Shown: positions 10,523-18,316 of the stretch, piece after piece
Layout of the letters: each line of letters starts with the position of its first letter
Numbering within the stretch: the first letter of the stretch is position 1
Source: Leptotrichia sp. oral taxon 221
GTDB lineage: Bacteria > Fusobacteriota > Fusobacteriia > Fusobacteriales > Leptotrichiaceae
Reading direction: 5' to 3'
NCBI RefSeq assembly: GCF_018128245.1
Contig: NZ_CP072378.1
Coordinates: 1 to 64,000, forward strand
DNA: 64,000 nt
The notes under the pieces: generated by a model
Databases searched by the model: none
Told to the model about the DNA's origin: nothing
Seen by the model: only the letters and a program-made list of their open reading frames with translations
Translations under genes and position numbers: made by a program

Positions 10523-11182
10523 ATGAGGAAAAAATTTGTGATTTTTTTGAATGGAGAGTATAAATATTCGCAGGAATTTATGGATAGATTGGTTTCAGAA
10601 GAGACGATTTGCTTTTGTGCTGATGGTGGAGCGAATTTTGCGTTTCGGTATGGGAAGGTTCCTGAAATGATTATTGGAGATTTGGATTCGATTGAGAAAA
10701 AAGTTTTGGAATATTATAAAAGTAAAAATGTTTTGATAAAAAAATTTCCACGAGATAAGGATTTTACTGATTTTGAGTTGATTTTAGAAGAAATTAATAA
10801 AATTTCAGGAAATGAGGATTTTGTAGAAAAAATATTTATCGTTGGAGGGCTTGGAAATAGGCTTGATATGACTTTGAGTAATTTATTTTTGATGGAAAAG
10901 TATAAAAATATTGTGTTTTTATTGGAAGATGAAGAAATTTTTTATGTAGAAAAACCATTTGCCTTGAAAAATAAAAAGAACTTTGAATTTTCGATTGTTC
11001 CAATAAGTGAAAATGTGGAAAAGTTGACGCTTAAGGGATTTAAGTTTGAGACTGATGGGATTGATGTGAAAAGGGAGAGTTCTAGGCTTGTGAGTAATGT
11101 GATTTGTGAAAATGAGGCAAGTGTTGAATTTGAAAGTGGGAAATTGATTGTAATTTTGAAAAATAAAAAATTTATTTATTAA
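10523..11182 (+). CDS. thiN: Thiamine pyrophosphokinase
   Basis: The 219-residue protein transfers pyrophosphate from ATP to thiamine to make TPP. Family motifs are present in order: ADGGANFAFRYG, the IGDLDSI aspartates, RDKDFTDFE and GGLGNRLDMTLSN. The last normally reads GG.G.R.DH..; here the His is Met, a substitution at a usually conserved position. The C-terminal beta domain (about 155-219) is degenerate but present. The start codon follows GGAGGGAAAAG. Confidence 0.9.
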   Translation: MRKKFVIFLNGEYKYSQEFMDRLVSEETICFCADGGANFAFRYGKVPEMIIGDLDSIEKKVLEYYKSKNVLIKKFPRDKDFTDFELILEEINKISGNEDFVEKIFIVGGLGNRLDMTLSNLFLMEKYKNIVFLLEDEEIFYVEKPFALKNKKNFEFSIVPISENVEKLTLKGFKFETDGIDVKRESSRLVSNVICENEASVEFESGKLIVILKNKKFIY

Positions 11183-11245
11183 AAAATTTTGGTAATTTTG
11201 AAAACAACAAAAATTGGAAGTAATAAAAAAGGAAGTGCATAAATA

Positions 11246-12484
11246 TTGAAAAAATTTAGGATTGAGAAGGAACATCAGAGAATGAAAATTTCCCAGTATT
11301 TGCGAGAAGTGCAGAATTATTCGGGGAGAAGTTTGAGAAATGTGGAAGTTTTTTTGAATGGGAAGCAAGTTAGGCTTACGAAAAAATTGCCGTCACATGG
11401 AAATTTGAAGGTTGTGGAGAAGAAGAAAGGGACTGATATTAAGCCGATTAAATTGCCGATTGATATTGTGTTTGAAGATGAAGATATTTTGGTTGTGAAT
11501 AAGGAGCCGTTTTTGTTGACACATCCGACACAGAAAAAGGTTGATTTTACTTTGGCAAATGGGATTGTGAATCATTTTTTGGAAAAATATGGTGAAGTAA
11601 GAGTGCCACGATTTTATAACAGACTCGATATGAATACATCTGGATTGATTATTATTGCTAAAAACAGTTTTGCACAGGCGTTTTTGCAAAACTTTTCGAT
11701 TTTTGAGAAAAAATATTTGGCGATTGTGAATGGAATTATTGATGATGAAGAAATTTCTAGAATTAAAGATGAATTGGTAAAAGATGGGGAAAATCATAAA
11801 ATTCAGGATTTTGAGAAAGAAAATTTGAAAGCTGAAGTTGAAAAAGTTAATTTTGGAAAAATGAAAAAGTATGATGAAATTGAGAAAATTGAAAATAATT
11901 CAAATTTTGAAAATAAAGATAACAAAATTGGAGAAAATATAAATTTTGACAGTAAAAAAGAAAATAATAATTTAAATCTGGAAAGTAAAAGCAATTTTGA
12001 AAATATAAATTTTAAAATAAATAAAAATATAGATTTTGACAGCAAAAATACAAAATATAATTTAAATTTGAAAGATAAAAATGATTTTAATAATGAAATT
12101 TTGGAAAAAAATGGAACAAATAAAATAATTATCGAAAGACGGATTTTTCGAGATGGCGATAATTTGGAGAGAATTATTGACGAGAGAGGTCAGTATGCGA
12201 AAACGGCTGTAAAAGTGTTGAAAACTTATCCTGAAAAAAATGTGACGCTTGTGGAATGTGAGCTTTTTACGGGAAGAACACATCAAATTCGTGTGCATTT
12301 GAAATCAATTGGGCATACAATTGTTGGGGATGAGCTTTATGGAAATGGCTTAAATAAAGAGCTTGGGATAAATAGACAATTTTTACATGCTTACAAGGTA
12401 AAATTTACACATCCTGCGAGTAAAGAGGAAGTTGAATTGGAAATACCTATTTTTACTGATATGAAAGACTTTTTAGAAAAATAA
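11246..12484 (+). CDS. RluA/RluD-family pseudouridine synthase with an Asn-rich insertion
   Basis: An S4-like N-terminal domain (FRIEKEHQRMKISQYLRE, about 1-60) precedes the RluA catalytic domain with PRFYNRLDMNTSGLI, whose Asp is catalytic, and GRTHQIRVHLKSIGHTIVGDELYG. These enzymes isomerise uridines in 23S rRNA or tRNA. At 412 residues it is about 110 longer than usual: residues roughly 175-290 are a low-complexity Asn/Lys/Glu segment containing two imperfect tandem repeats. The start is TTG, set by GGAAGTG upstream. The exact target uridine cannot be assigned. Confidence 0.88.
   Translation: MKKFRIEKEHQRMKISQYLREVQNYSGRSLRNVEVFLNGKQVRLTKKLPSHGNLKVVEKKKGTDIKPIKLPIDIVFEDEDILVVNKEPFLLTHPTQKKVDFTLANGIVNHFLEKYGEVRVPRFYNRLDMNTSGLIIIAKNSFAQAFLQNFSIFEKKYLAIVNGIIDDEEISRIKDELVKDGENHKIQDFEKENLKAEVEKVNFGKMKKYDEIEKIENNSNFENKDNKIGENINFDSKKENNNLNLESKSNFENINFKINKNIDFDSKNTKYNLNLKDKNDFNNEILEKNGTNKIIIERRIFRDGDNLERIIDERGQYAKTAVKVLKTYPEKNVTLVECELFTGRTHQIRVHLKSIGHTIVGDELYGNGLNKELGINRQFLHAYKVKFTHPASKEEVELEIPIFTDMKDFLEK
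11936..12098 (+). repeat. Imperfect tandem repeat inside the pseudouridine synthase gene
   Basis: Two related units of about 73-75 bases begin at 11936 and 12026. Both contain AT..ATTTTGACAG, then AATTTAAAT(C/T)TG, then A-rich DNA ending in a GATTTT or AATTTTGA block. They encode NINFDSK..NNLNLESK and NIDFDSK..YNLNLKDK. The units stay in frame and fall in the Asn-rich insertion. Confidence 0.65.
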
Positions 12485-12560
12485 TTTTTATTAGTTGAGA
12501 TAAATAATTTTACAGAATAACGATAGATAAAGAATAATTAAAATTAAAGAAAGGAGAAAA

Positions 12561-13934
12561 ATGAAAAAATTTAATTTTTCTGTTGATTTAATAAACGACA
12601 GCATTTTGAAATCACTATTGATTTTTTCAATACCAATTTTAGTGTCAAATATTTTTCAGCAACTTTACAATATGGCGGACATTGCTATTGTTGGACATAC
12701 TTTAGGAGACAATTCACTTGCAGCAATTGGGGCCTCAGCAGCAATTTTTGAGCTAATTTTTGGTTTTGCGCTTGGAATTGGGAATGGGCTTAGTATGGTT
12801 GCAGCTAGAAGTTACGGAGCGAATAATAAAAATCTTTTGAAAAAATCGGTTGCAGGTTCGATTGTTATTGGACTTATGGTAACAATTGCCGTGATGATTT
12901 TATCAAGATTTATTTTAATGCCGTTGCTAAAAATTTTACACACACCTGAAAATATCATAAATGAAGCATTTGAATACATAAATATTATAACAATGTTCAT
13001 AGGAGTAACTTTTTCCTATAACTTGTCATCAGGACTTTTGAGAGCAATCGGAAACAGTTTTATGTCGCTTGTATTTTTAGTAATTGCCTCAATTTTGAAT
13101 ATTTTTCTTGATATTTATTTCATAACTTCCTTAAAAATGGGAATTGGTGGTGCTGCAGTCGCAACTGTTATCGCACAAGCAATATCTGTAATTTTAAGCG
13201 TAATTTATATTTACATAAAAGAACCAATTTTAATCCCAAGAAAAAAACATTTCCGATTCGACGCAAAATTATACAGAGAATTGCTCGGACAAGGAATCTC
13301 AATGGGATTAATGATTGCAATTGTATTAACAGGATCACTAATTTTACAATACGCAATAAACGGATTTGGCTATTTAATTATCGCTGGACACACTTCGGCA
13401 AGGAAATTAATGGGATTTTGCAACATTCCACTAACAACAATGGCACTTGCACTAGCAACCTTCGTTTCTCAAAATAAAGGAGCCGACAGAGTTGACAGAA
13501 TACGAAAAGGTGTATTTTACGCAAACCTAATGGACATCTTTTTTGCAATCGGAATCACAATTTTCGTTTACCTATTTTCAAAAAATATGATTCACCTAAT
13601 GTCTGGCTCAAACTCCGAAGTAGTCCTCTATAACGGTTCAACCTACCTAAAAATCGCCTCGCCATTTTTCACAATATTAGGCGTTTTATTCAACTTAAGA
13701 TACGCTCTGCAAGCTTTAGGAGAAAAAGTGATCCCCCTAGTTTCCAGTATAATTGAATTTTTCGGGAAAATAATCTTTGTAATTTTTATTGTGCCAAAGT
13801 TGGGGTATTTTGGTGTAATGATTTGTGAGCCGCTGATTTGGATTGTGATGACTGGGCAGTTGGCTTGGGCGTTTTATGGGAATGAGTATATTAGGGAAAA
13901 AAACTGGAATAATAAAAAAACAGGGCATTGTTAA
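12561..13934 (+). CDS. MATE-family multidrug/sodium antiporter
   Basis: The 457-residue polytopic protein has the two-fold MATE layout: SIPILVSNIFQQLYNMADIAIVGHTLG near the start and a second bundle beginning LGQGISMGLMIAIVL. About 12 membrane helices are visible. MATE proteins export cationic compounds using Na+ or H+; the substrate is unknown. Codon use changes within the gene: about 13000-13790 uses many C-ending codons, whereas the tail from about 13797 uses G/T-ending ones. The tail is duplicated at 16636-16758, so the present 3' end is probably recombinant. Confidence 0.9.
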   Translation: MKKFNFSVDLINDSILKSLLIFSIPILVSNIFQQLYNMADIAIVGHTLGDNSLAAIGASAAIFELIFGFALGIGNGLSMVAARSYGANNKNLLKKSVAGSIVIGLMVTIAVMILSRFILMPLLKILHTPENIINEAFEYINIITMFIGVTFSYNLSSGLLRAIGNSFMSLVFLVIASILNIFLDIYFITSLKMGIGGAAVATVIAQAISVILSVIYIYIKEPILIPRKKHFRFDAKLYRELLGQGISMGLMIAIVLTGSLILQYAINGFGYLIIAGHTSARKLMGFCNIPLTTMALALATFVSQNKGADRVDRIRKGVFYANLMDIFFAIGITIFVYLFSKNMIHLMSGSNSEVVLYNGSTYLKIASPFFTILGVLFNLRYALQALGEKVIPLVSSIIEFFGKIIFVIFIVPKLGYFGVMICEPLIWIVMTGQLAWAFYGNEYIREKNWNNKKTGHC

Positions 13935-13950
13935 AATGATGTCCTGTTTT
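13917..13950. terminator. Bidirectional terminator overlapping the MATE stop codon
   Basis: The inverted repeat AAAACAGGGCA (13917-13927) and TGTCCTGTTTT (13940-13950) begins inside the last MATE codons. A/T runs on both sides allow it to terminate MATE transcripts from the left and the minus-strand gene at 13967 from the right. Confidence 0.7.
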
Positions 13951-13966
13951 TATAATTTATGAAAAA

Positions 13967-14380
13967 TTAATTTGTTATAAGACTGCAAAGTTTCTTGGTA
14001 TCTGAAATACGATATAGATCCATTTTAGGTCTATTTTTTTTATCAAACGAATAAGATAATTTGTAATCTGAAAAAACTTGTGTTTTATCATTTAAGTTTG
14101 TAAAATAGATAGAATTTTCATTTTCTTTTACTTCGTAATCTAATTGTGAAAGTTCAAGCGAAACTTTTCCTGTTTTTAATGCTGCACGATTATCCAATAT
14201 GCTAACTGAAATAGAAGGTTTACCATTTTCATTTAAGAATTTTACATAAGTAAGACCTTTAAAAATTTTGTCAACAGAATAAGGACATCTCCACAGTTCT
14301 TTGGATATTATATCAATATCAGAATTAGAAAAACTTAAACTAAAAGTCAGTAAAAACAACGCAAATATAATTTTTTTCAT
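13967..14380 (-). CDS. Small exported protein of unknown function
   Basis: The 137-residue protein begins with a clear signal peptide (MKKIIFALFLLTFSLSFSNS). The mature part has one pair of cysteines (WRCPYS and KLCSL) that could form a disulphide, and a beta-rich pattern. I do not recognise the family. Start: AGGAGTG lies just upstream of the ATG at 14380; the open frame extends to 14401 but that extension would precede the signal sequence. It lies downstream of the SDR gene on the same strand, 75 bases away, inside the accessory block. Confidence 0.7.
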   Translation of the reverse strand: MKKIIFALFLLTFSLSFSNSDIDIISKELWRCPYSVDKIFKGLTYVKFLNENGKPSISVSILDNRAALKTGKVSLELSQLDYEVKENENSIYFTNLNDKTQVFSDYKLSYSFDKKNRPKMDLYRISDTKKLCSLITN

Positions 14381-14455
14381 AAAATCACTCCTAAATAACA
14401 ATTTTCGTATATTTTATAATATTTTTTTAGGAAAATCAACGATAAAAACTAATAT

Positions 14456-15235
14456 TTAAAATTTTACATTATTTTTAGAACTAAACGCATTTTGAAAAAA
14501 TTCATCGGATAAGTTAAATTCAAAAGTTTCACGGCTGATATAACCGACAGTTTTGTCGCTTTTGTAAAGTTGAATGAGAAAATCTGCCATTTCTTCGGAT
14601 GTATGATAGTTTGGATAAGATTTATCATAATCAAAATCAGTTTTACCAGTTGCGACATTTCCAAAGTTAGTTTTGGTTGCAGCGGGTGCTAGGACTTTTG
14701 CTTTTAATTGTGCGTTATTTTGCTTTAATTCTAGTGCAAGTCCTTCTGTGAAGGCGTTTACGTAAAATTTTGTGGCACAGTAGACAATTCCGTTCGGAAC
14801 GATTGTGTAGCCTCCTGCTGAGGAGATATTGATTAATTGAGAGCCTTTTTCGTTGTGGTAATCTTTGACATATAAGGAAGATAACAAAGTTAATGCTTCT
14901 ACATTGAGATGAAGCATATCTGAAATTTTATTTAAAGGCTGCTTTTTTACATCGCCATACATTCCAAAACCTGCATTATTTATTAAAGTTTCAATGTGAT
15001 AATTGTTAAATTTTGAATATAGTTCAGGGATTTTACCGACATCAGTTAAGTCAAAATCTATTACAATAATGTCTAAATTAGGATTTTTCTTCAAAATTTC
15101 GTTTTTTAGGTCTTCTAGTAAATTCTTTCTTCGTGCAATCAGAATAAGATTTTTATTTCTTTCTGCAAATTTTAGAGCCACAGCCTTTCCTATTCCCGAA
15201 CTTGATCCTGTTATAACAGTATATTTTGTTTTCAT
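14456..15235 (-). CDS. Short-chain dehydrogenase/reductase (SDR)
   Basis: The 260-residue protein is a classical SDR. It has the TGSSSGIGKA cofactor-binding glycine motif at residues about 8-17, NNAGFGMYG, the catalytic Ser in INISSAGG and the YCATKFYVNA Tyr-x-x-x-Lys. Arg/Lys residues after the second strand (IARRKN) suggest NADP(H). The substrate is unknown. GGAGG sits 8 bases upstream of the ATG at 15235; an earlier in-frame ATG at 15250 overlaps that site and is rejected. It is transcribed divergently from a MerR regulator, which probably controls it. Confidence 0.88.
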   Translation of the reverse strand: MKTKYTVITGSSSGIGKAVALKFAERNKNLILIARRKNLLEDLKNEILKKNPNLDIIVIDFDLTDVGKIPELYSKFNNYHIETLINNAGFGMYGDVKKQPLNKISDMLHLNVEALTLLSSLYVKDYHNEKGSQLINISSAGGYTIVPNGIVYCATKFYVNAFTEGLALELKQNNAQLKAKVLAPAATKTNFGNVATGKTDFDYDKSYPNYHTSEEMADFLIQLYKSDKTVGYISRETFEFNLSDEFFQNAFSSKNNVKF

Positions 15236-15266
15236 AGTTATTACCTCCATAAATTTGATAAATAAA

Positions 15267-15296
15267 GGATAACAGTTAGAGTATAGTATAAGTCAA
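15267..15296 (-). promoter_or_regulatory. SDR promoter with MerR/AdhR-like operator in the spacer
   Basis: On the minus strand TTGACT (15296-15291) is followed by an 18-base spacer and TTATCC (15272-15267). The spacer reads TATACTATACTCTAACTG, an imperfect dyad. AdhR-type MerR promoters in Firmicutes have a CTTGACT element followed by a similar ACTCTAA half-site. MerR regulators act on promoters with such over-long spacers, and the divergent neighbour is a MerR gene. Confidence 0.5.
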
Positions 15297-15373
15297 GCGT
15301 TTTTTAAAAAATTTTCCCAAATTAATTTTTTCTAACAAAGTTTCCATTTTACCTCCAAAATTTTTTATTTGAG

Positions 15374-15402
15374 TTGTTTTCATTTCATATATTTAGTATA
15401 AT
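15374..15402 (+). promoter_or_regulatory. Promoter for the MerR regulator gene
   Basis: TTGTTT at 15374-15379, 17-base spacer, TATAAT at 15397-15402, about 80 bases before the MerR start. Confidence 0.55.
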
Positions 15403-15482
15403 ATAAAATAACCAAAATATTTATAATTAATATTCAACTATTATTTTTAGTTATAATAAAGAGAAGGAGAAAAAATAGAACA

Positions 15483-15848
15483 ATGCAAATAAAGGAATTT
15501 TCAGAAAAAACAGGCTTAACTCCATATACAATAAGGTTTTATGAAAAAAAGGATCTGTTTCGTGTAAAAAGGGACGAAAAGAATAGAAGAATATATGATG
15601 AAACTGATATTGAATGGATAAAAATGTTAAAAAGATTAAAAGACATGGGAATGAAATTGAGTGAAATTAAGAAATATTCAGATTTACGATATGAAGGGAA
15701 CGGAACGATAAAAGAAAGAATGAAAATTTTGACAAATCATAAAAAATATATAAACATAGAAATTGAAAAGTGGCAAAAACATTTACAAAATCTTGATGAT
15801 AAACTTGAGATTTATGAAAATTATTTAAAAAGTATTTTTGAAAAATAA
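15483..15848 (+). CDS. MerR-family transcriptional regulator (AdhR-like)
   Basis: The 121-residue protein starts with the MerR winged helix-turn-helix (MQIKEFSEKTGLTPYTIRFYE, then RIYDETDIEWIKMLKRLKDMGM). It ends in a dimerisation coiled coil (about 75-118). No metal-binding cysteines are present, so it is not a metal sensor of the MerR/CueR type; it resembles the AdhR group that senses reactive aldehydes and controls SDR or alcohol dehydrogenase genes. The divergent SDR and operator-like spacer at 15267-15296 fit that role. The inducer is inferred, not shown. Confidence 0.85.
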   Translation: MQIKEFSEKTGLTPYTIRFYEKKDLFRVKRDEKNRRIYDETDIEWIKMLKRLKDMGMKLSEIKKYSDLRYEGNGTIKERMKILTNHKKYINIEIEKWQKHLQNLDDKLEIYENYLKSIFEK

Positions 15849-15883
15849 AAAGGTCATAAATATATAGAAATTAAGGAGAAAAT

Positions 15884-16621
15884 ATGCTTACAGATACAAA
15901 TATAACTTGGGGATTTGTCTTGTTATCCCCTTTTATAATTCCAATATTAATTTTATTAACTTTCTGGTTTTTTGTTTCAAAACGAAAGTTTAATTTTCTT
16001 ATTGCATTTACAATTTTATCATTATTATTTGTTATATATCTCCGTTTCCCTTATGACACAGTTAATCGTAACAGTGAACTTGAAATATCAAAAAATTTTT
16101 TGATAAAGAGAACTTTAAGCTCGGATTCGGAACATGAAGTTTATAAACTTGTAGATAAGACAAAACCTGAGGATTTAATTTTGTATTTAGATGGATTATC
16201 TAAAATTAATAATAATTGGATTGGCTATATTGAGGAAACAGATTCTTATGAAGGAAAATACGGTATCAAACCAGAAACATATTTTTTGATTAATGGTAAT
16301 AAGATTGAGTATAACTTAGATGAGAAAACTTTAGAAAAAAAATTAAATCTAAAAGAAATAAAATTACAGGATGCTGAGTACTTTGTTGATAAATTTGGGA
16401 GTAAAAAAGAAATTCTGTATCAATATCAATTAGATAAAACAGGAGATTTAGATGAAAATATTTCTTTAAATTTGGAATTAAATAAAAAATTAGAAACAAA
16501 GTATAAGAAAGATAAGGTATTTTATTTGACATTTTGGAGTGGAATGTTATTTTTAGAAATTGTTTATTTGATTTTGAAAAATAGAAAAAAAGGGGAAAAA
16601 ACACAAAAACTTTATATTTAA
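15884..16621 (+). CDS. Membrane protein of unknown function
   Basis: The 245-residue protein has two N-terminal membrane helices (about 10-33 and 36-54), a polar, Lys/Glu-rich domain of about 160 residues and one C-terminal helix (about 212-232) followed by a basic tail. I recognise no family. It lies 35 bases after the MerR gene with an AAGGAG site, so the two may be cotranscribed. It closes the accessory block: 15 bases after its stop the duplicated MATE tail begins. Confidence 0.65.
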   Translation: MLTDTNITWGFVLLSPFIIPILILLTFWFFVSKRKFNFLIAFTILSLLFVIYLRFPYDTVNRNSELEISKNFLIKRTLSSDSEHEVYKLVDKTKPEDLILYLDGLSKINNNWIGYIEETDSYEGKYGIKPETYFLINGNKIEYNLDEKTLEKKLNLKEIKLQDAEYFVDKFGSKKEILYQYQLDKTGDLDENISLNLELNKKLETKYKKDKVFYLTFWSGMLFLEIVYLILKNRKKGEKTQKLYI

Positions 16622-16635
16622 AACATAATTATGAC

Positions 16636-16758
16636 AAATTAGGATATTTCGGTGTAATGATTTGCGAACCACTGATTTGGATTGTGATGACTGGGCAGTT
16701 GGCTTGGGCGTTTTATGGGAATGAGTACATAAGAAAAGGTACAATAGAACAAAAATAA
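16636..16758 (+). pseudogene. Orphan 3' end of a MATE gene
   Basis: The in-frame fragment KLGYFGVMICEPLIWIVMTG and following residues, ending EYIRKGTIEQK, repeats the last 40 or so residues of the MATE protein at 13797-13934. Bases 16672-16727 are identical to 13833-13888 (56 bases), while the proximal part (16636-16671) differs at synonymous sites and uses C-ending codons as the middle of the full gene does. No start codon or 5' part is present. It is best read as the displaced original gene end. Confidence 0.85.
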
Positions 16759-16936
16759 TTTTCAAATTTTATAAAAAAATTTGTAAAAAAACTTTATAGA
16801 AATAAATTTTCAATATTGCAAAAAGATAAAAAAATCATAAAATTACTATAAAAAATATAGAACTAAAACTAATTTTATAAGGATTTATCGAGTTTTCAAC
16901 ATAACTTATAAAAAGAAAATTAATATATTTAATCTA

Positions 16937-16965
16937 TTGAAAAGTGAACTAATTTGTGTTATACT
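16937..16965 (+). promoter_or_regulatory. Strong promoter for gapA
   Basis: TTGAAA at 16937-16942, 17-base spacer and TATACT at 16960-16965, about 60 bases upstream of gapA. The stretch 16759-16936 before it is A/T-rich and holds nothing recognisable. Confidence 0.65.
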
Positions 16966-17025
16966 TTTAGTGCGAAATAATTAATATATTAACAAATATA
17001 TAAAATTTTTAGGAGGTATGTTACA

Positions 17026-18042
17026 ATGGCAAAAACTAGAGTAGCAATTAATGGATTTGGAAGAATAGGGAGATTAGCATTAAGATTAATGGCTGAACAA
17101 ACTGATAAATTTGAAGTAGTAGCAATTAATGATTTAACAGATGCTAAAATGTTAGCTCACTTATTCAAATACGACTCTTCTCAAGGAAGATTCAATGGAA
17201 CAATCGAAGTTAAAGAAGGAGCTTTCGTAGTAAACGGACAAGAAATTAAAACTTTCGCAAAAGCTAACCCTGAAGAATTACCTTGGGGAGAATTAAACGT
17301 AGACGTAGTATTAGAAGCTACAGGATTCTTTGCAACTAAAGAAAAAGCTGAATTACACGTTAAAGCAGGAGCTAAAAAAGTAGTTATTACTGCACCTGGT
17401 GGAAACGACGTTAAAACAGTAGTTTACAACGTAAACCACGAAATCTTAGATGGTTCAGAAACAGTTATTTCAGGAGCTTCTTGTACAACTAACTGTTTAG
17501 CACCAATGGCTAAAGCATTAAATGATAACTTCGGAGTTGTAACTGGAACAATGACAACTATTCACGCTTACACAGGAGATCAAAATACATTAGATGCACC
17601 ACACAGAAAAGGTGACTTAAGAAGAGCTAGAGCTGCGGCTGTAAATATCGTACCTAACTCAACTGGAGCTGCAAAAGCAATTGGATTAGTAGTACCTGAA
17701 TTAAACGGAAAATTAGATGGAGCTGCTCAAAGAGTACCTGTTCCAACTGGTTCATTAACTGAATTAGTATCTATTTTAAACAAAAAAGTAACTGTTGAAG
17801 AAGTAAATGCAGCTATGAAAGCAGCATCTAACGAATCATTCGGATACACTGAAGAACAATTAGTTTCTTCTGACATCGTTGGAATTCACTATGGATCATT
17901 ATTTGATGCAACTCAAACTAAAATTGTTCAAAACGGAGATACTCAATTAGTTAAAACAGTATCTTGGTACGACAATGAAATGTCTTATACTTCTCAATTA
18001 ATCAGAACTTTAGGATATTTCGCAAGCAAAATTGCTAAATAA
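17026..18042 (+). CDS. gapA: Type I glyceraldehyde-3-phosphate dehydrogenase
   Basis: The 338-residue NAD-dependent glycolytic enzyme has the Rossmann motif [12 protein letters not shown], the active-site [12 protein letters not shown] (catalytic Cys) with the later HAYTGDQ histidine, and the terminal [13 protein letters not shown] block. Asp in AINDL suggests NAD rather than NADP. Codons are strongly biased to the C/A-ending set also seen in eno, as expected of very highly expressed genes. AGGAGGT is ideally spaced. It is a single-gene unit with its own promoter and terminator. Confidence 0.97.
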   Translation: MAKTRVAINGFGRIGRLALRLMAEQTDKFEVVAINDLTDAKMLAHLFKYDSSQGRFNGTIEVKEGAFVVNGQEIKTFAKANPEELPWGELNVDVVLEATGFFATKEKAELHVKAGAKKVVITAPGGNDVKTVVYNVNHEILDGSETVISGASCTTNCLAPMAKALNDNFGVVTGTMTTIHAYTGDQNTLDAPHRKGDLRRARAAAVNIVPNSTGAAKAIGLVVPELNGKLDGAAQRVPVPTGSLTELVSILNKKVTVEEVNAAMKAASNESFGYTEEQLVSSDIVGIHYGSLFDATQTKIVQNGDTQLVKTVSWYDNEMSYTSQLIRTLGYFASKIAK

Positions 18043-18076
18043 TTGACTTTAAAAAGTTTTTAGAATTATTATAGAG

Positions 18077-18106
18077 AATCGGCTAGAAATAGTCGATTTT
18101 TCTTTT
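18077..18106 (+). terminator. Intrinsic terminator of gapA
   Basis: AATCGGCTA (18077-18085) pairs with TAGTCGATT (18090-18098) around a GAAA loop, with one G-U pair, followed by a T-rich tract. Confidence 0.75.
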
Positions 18107-18155
18107 TATAATTTGAAATTATTTTAGTTATTAGTTAAAAGAAAACTTAAAAAAA

Positions 18156-18272
18156 GGAACAGGAGTTACAATTGGAAATGATGTTGTAATTGCCGCAGGA
18201 AGCATCGTTACTAAAGATATTCCTTCTGGAGTTATGGCAGCTGGTGTTCCATGTAAAGTTGTAAAAAAATAA
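18156..18272 (+). pseudogene. C-terminal fragment of a hexapeptide-repeat O-acetyltransferase
   Basis: The 38-residue in-frame stretch [20 protein letters not shown] and following residues to [11 protein letters not shown] and a stop is the typical C-terminal left-handed beta-helix end of maltose/galactoside O-acetyltransferases (Maa/LacA type). There is no start codon or 5' portion; the upstream bases are gapA terminator and A-rich DNA. It is therefore a deletion remnant lying between gapA and the FUSC gene. Confidence 0.8.
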
Positions 18273-18316
18273 CAGATTAAAAATTATAATTATTTAAAAA
18301 GGGAGGAAAGTAAATT

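Noticed and set aside
12045-12062. Minus-strand frames opposite the Asn-rich insertion of the pseudouridine synthase
   Set aside because: They are Phe/Leu/Ser-rich mirror readings of Asn/Lys/Glu codons with no initiation signals.
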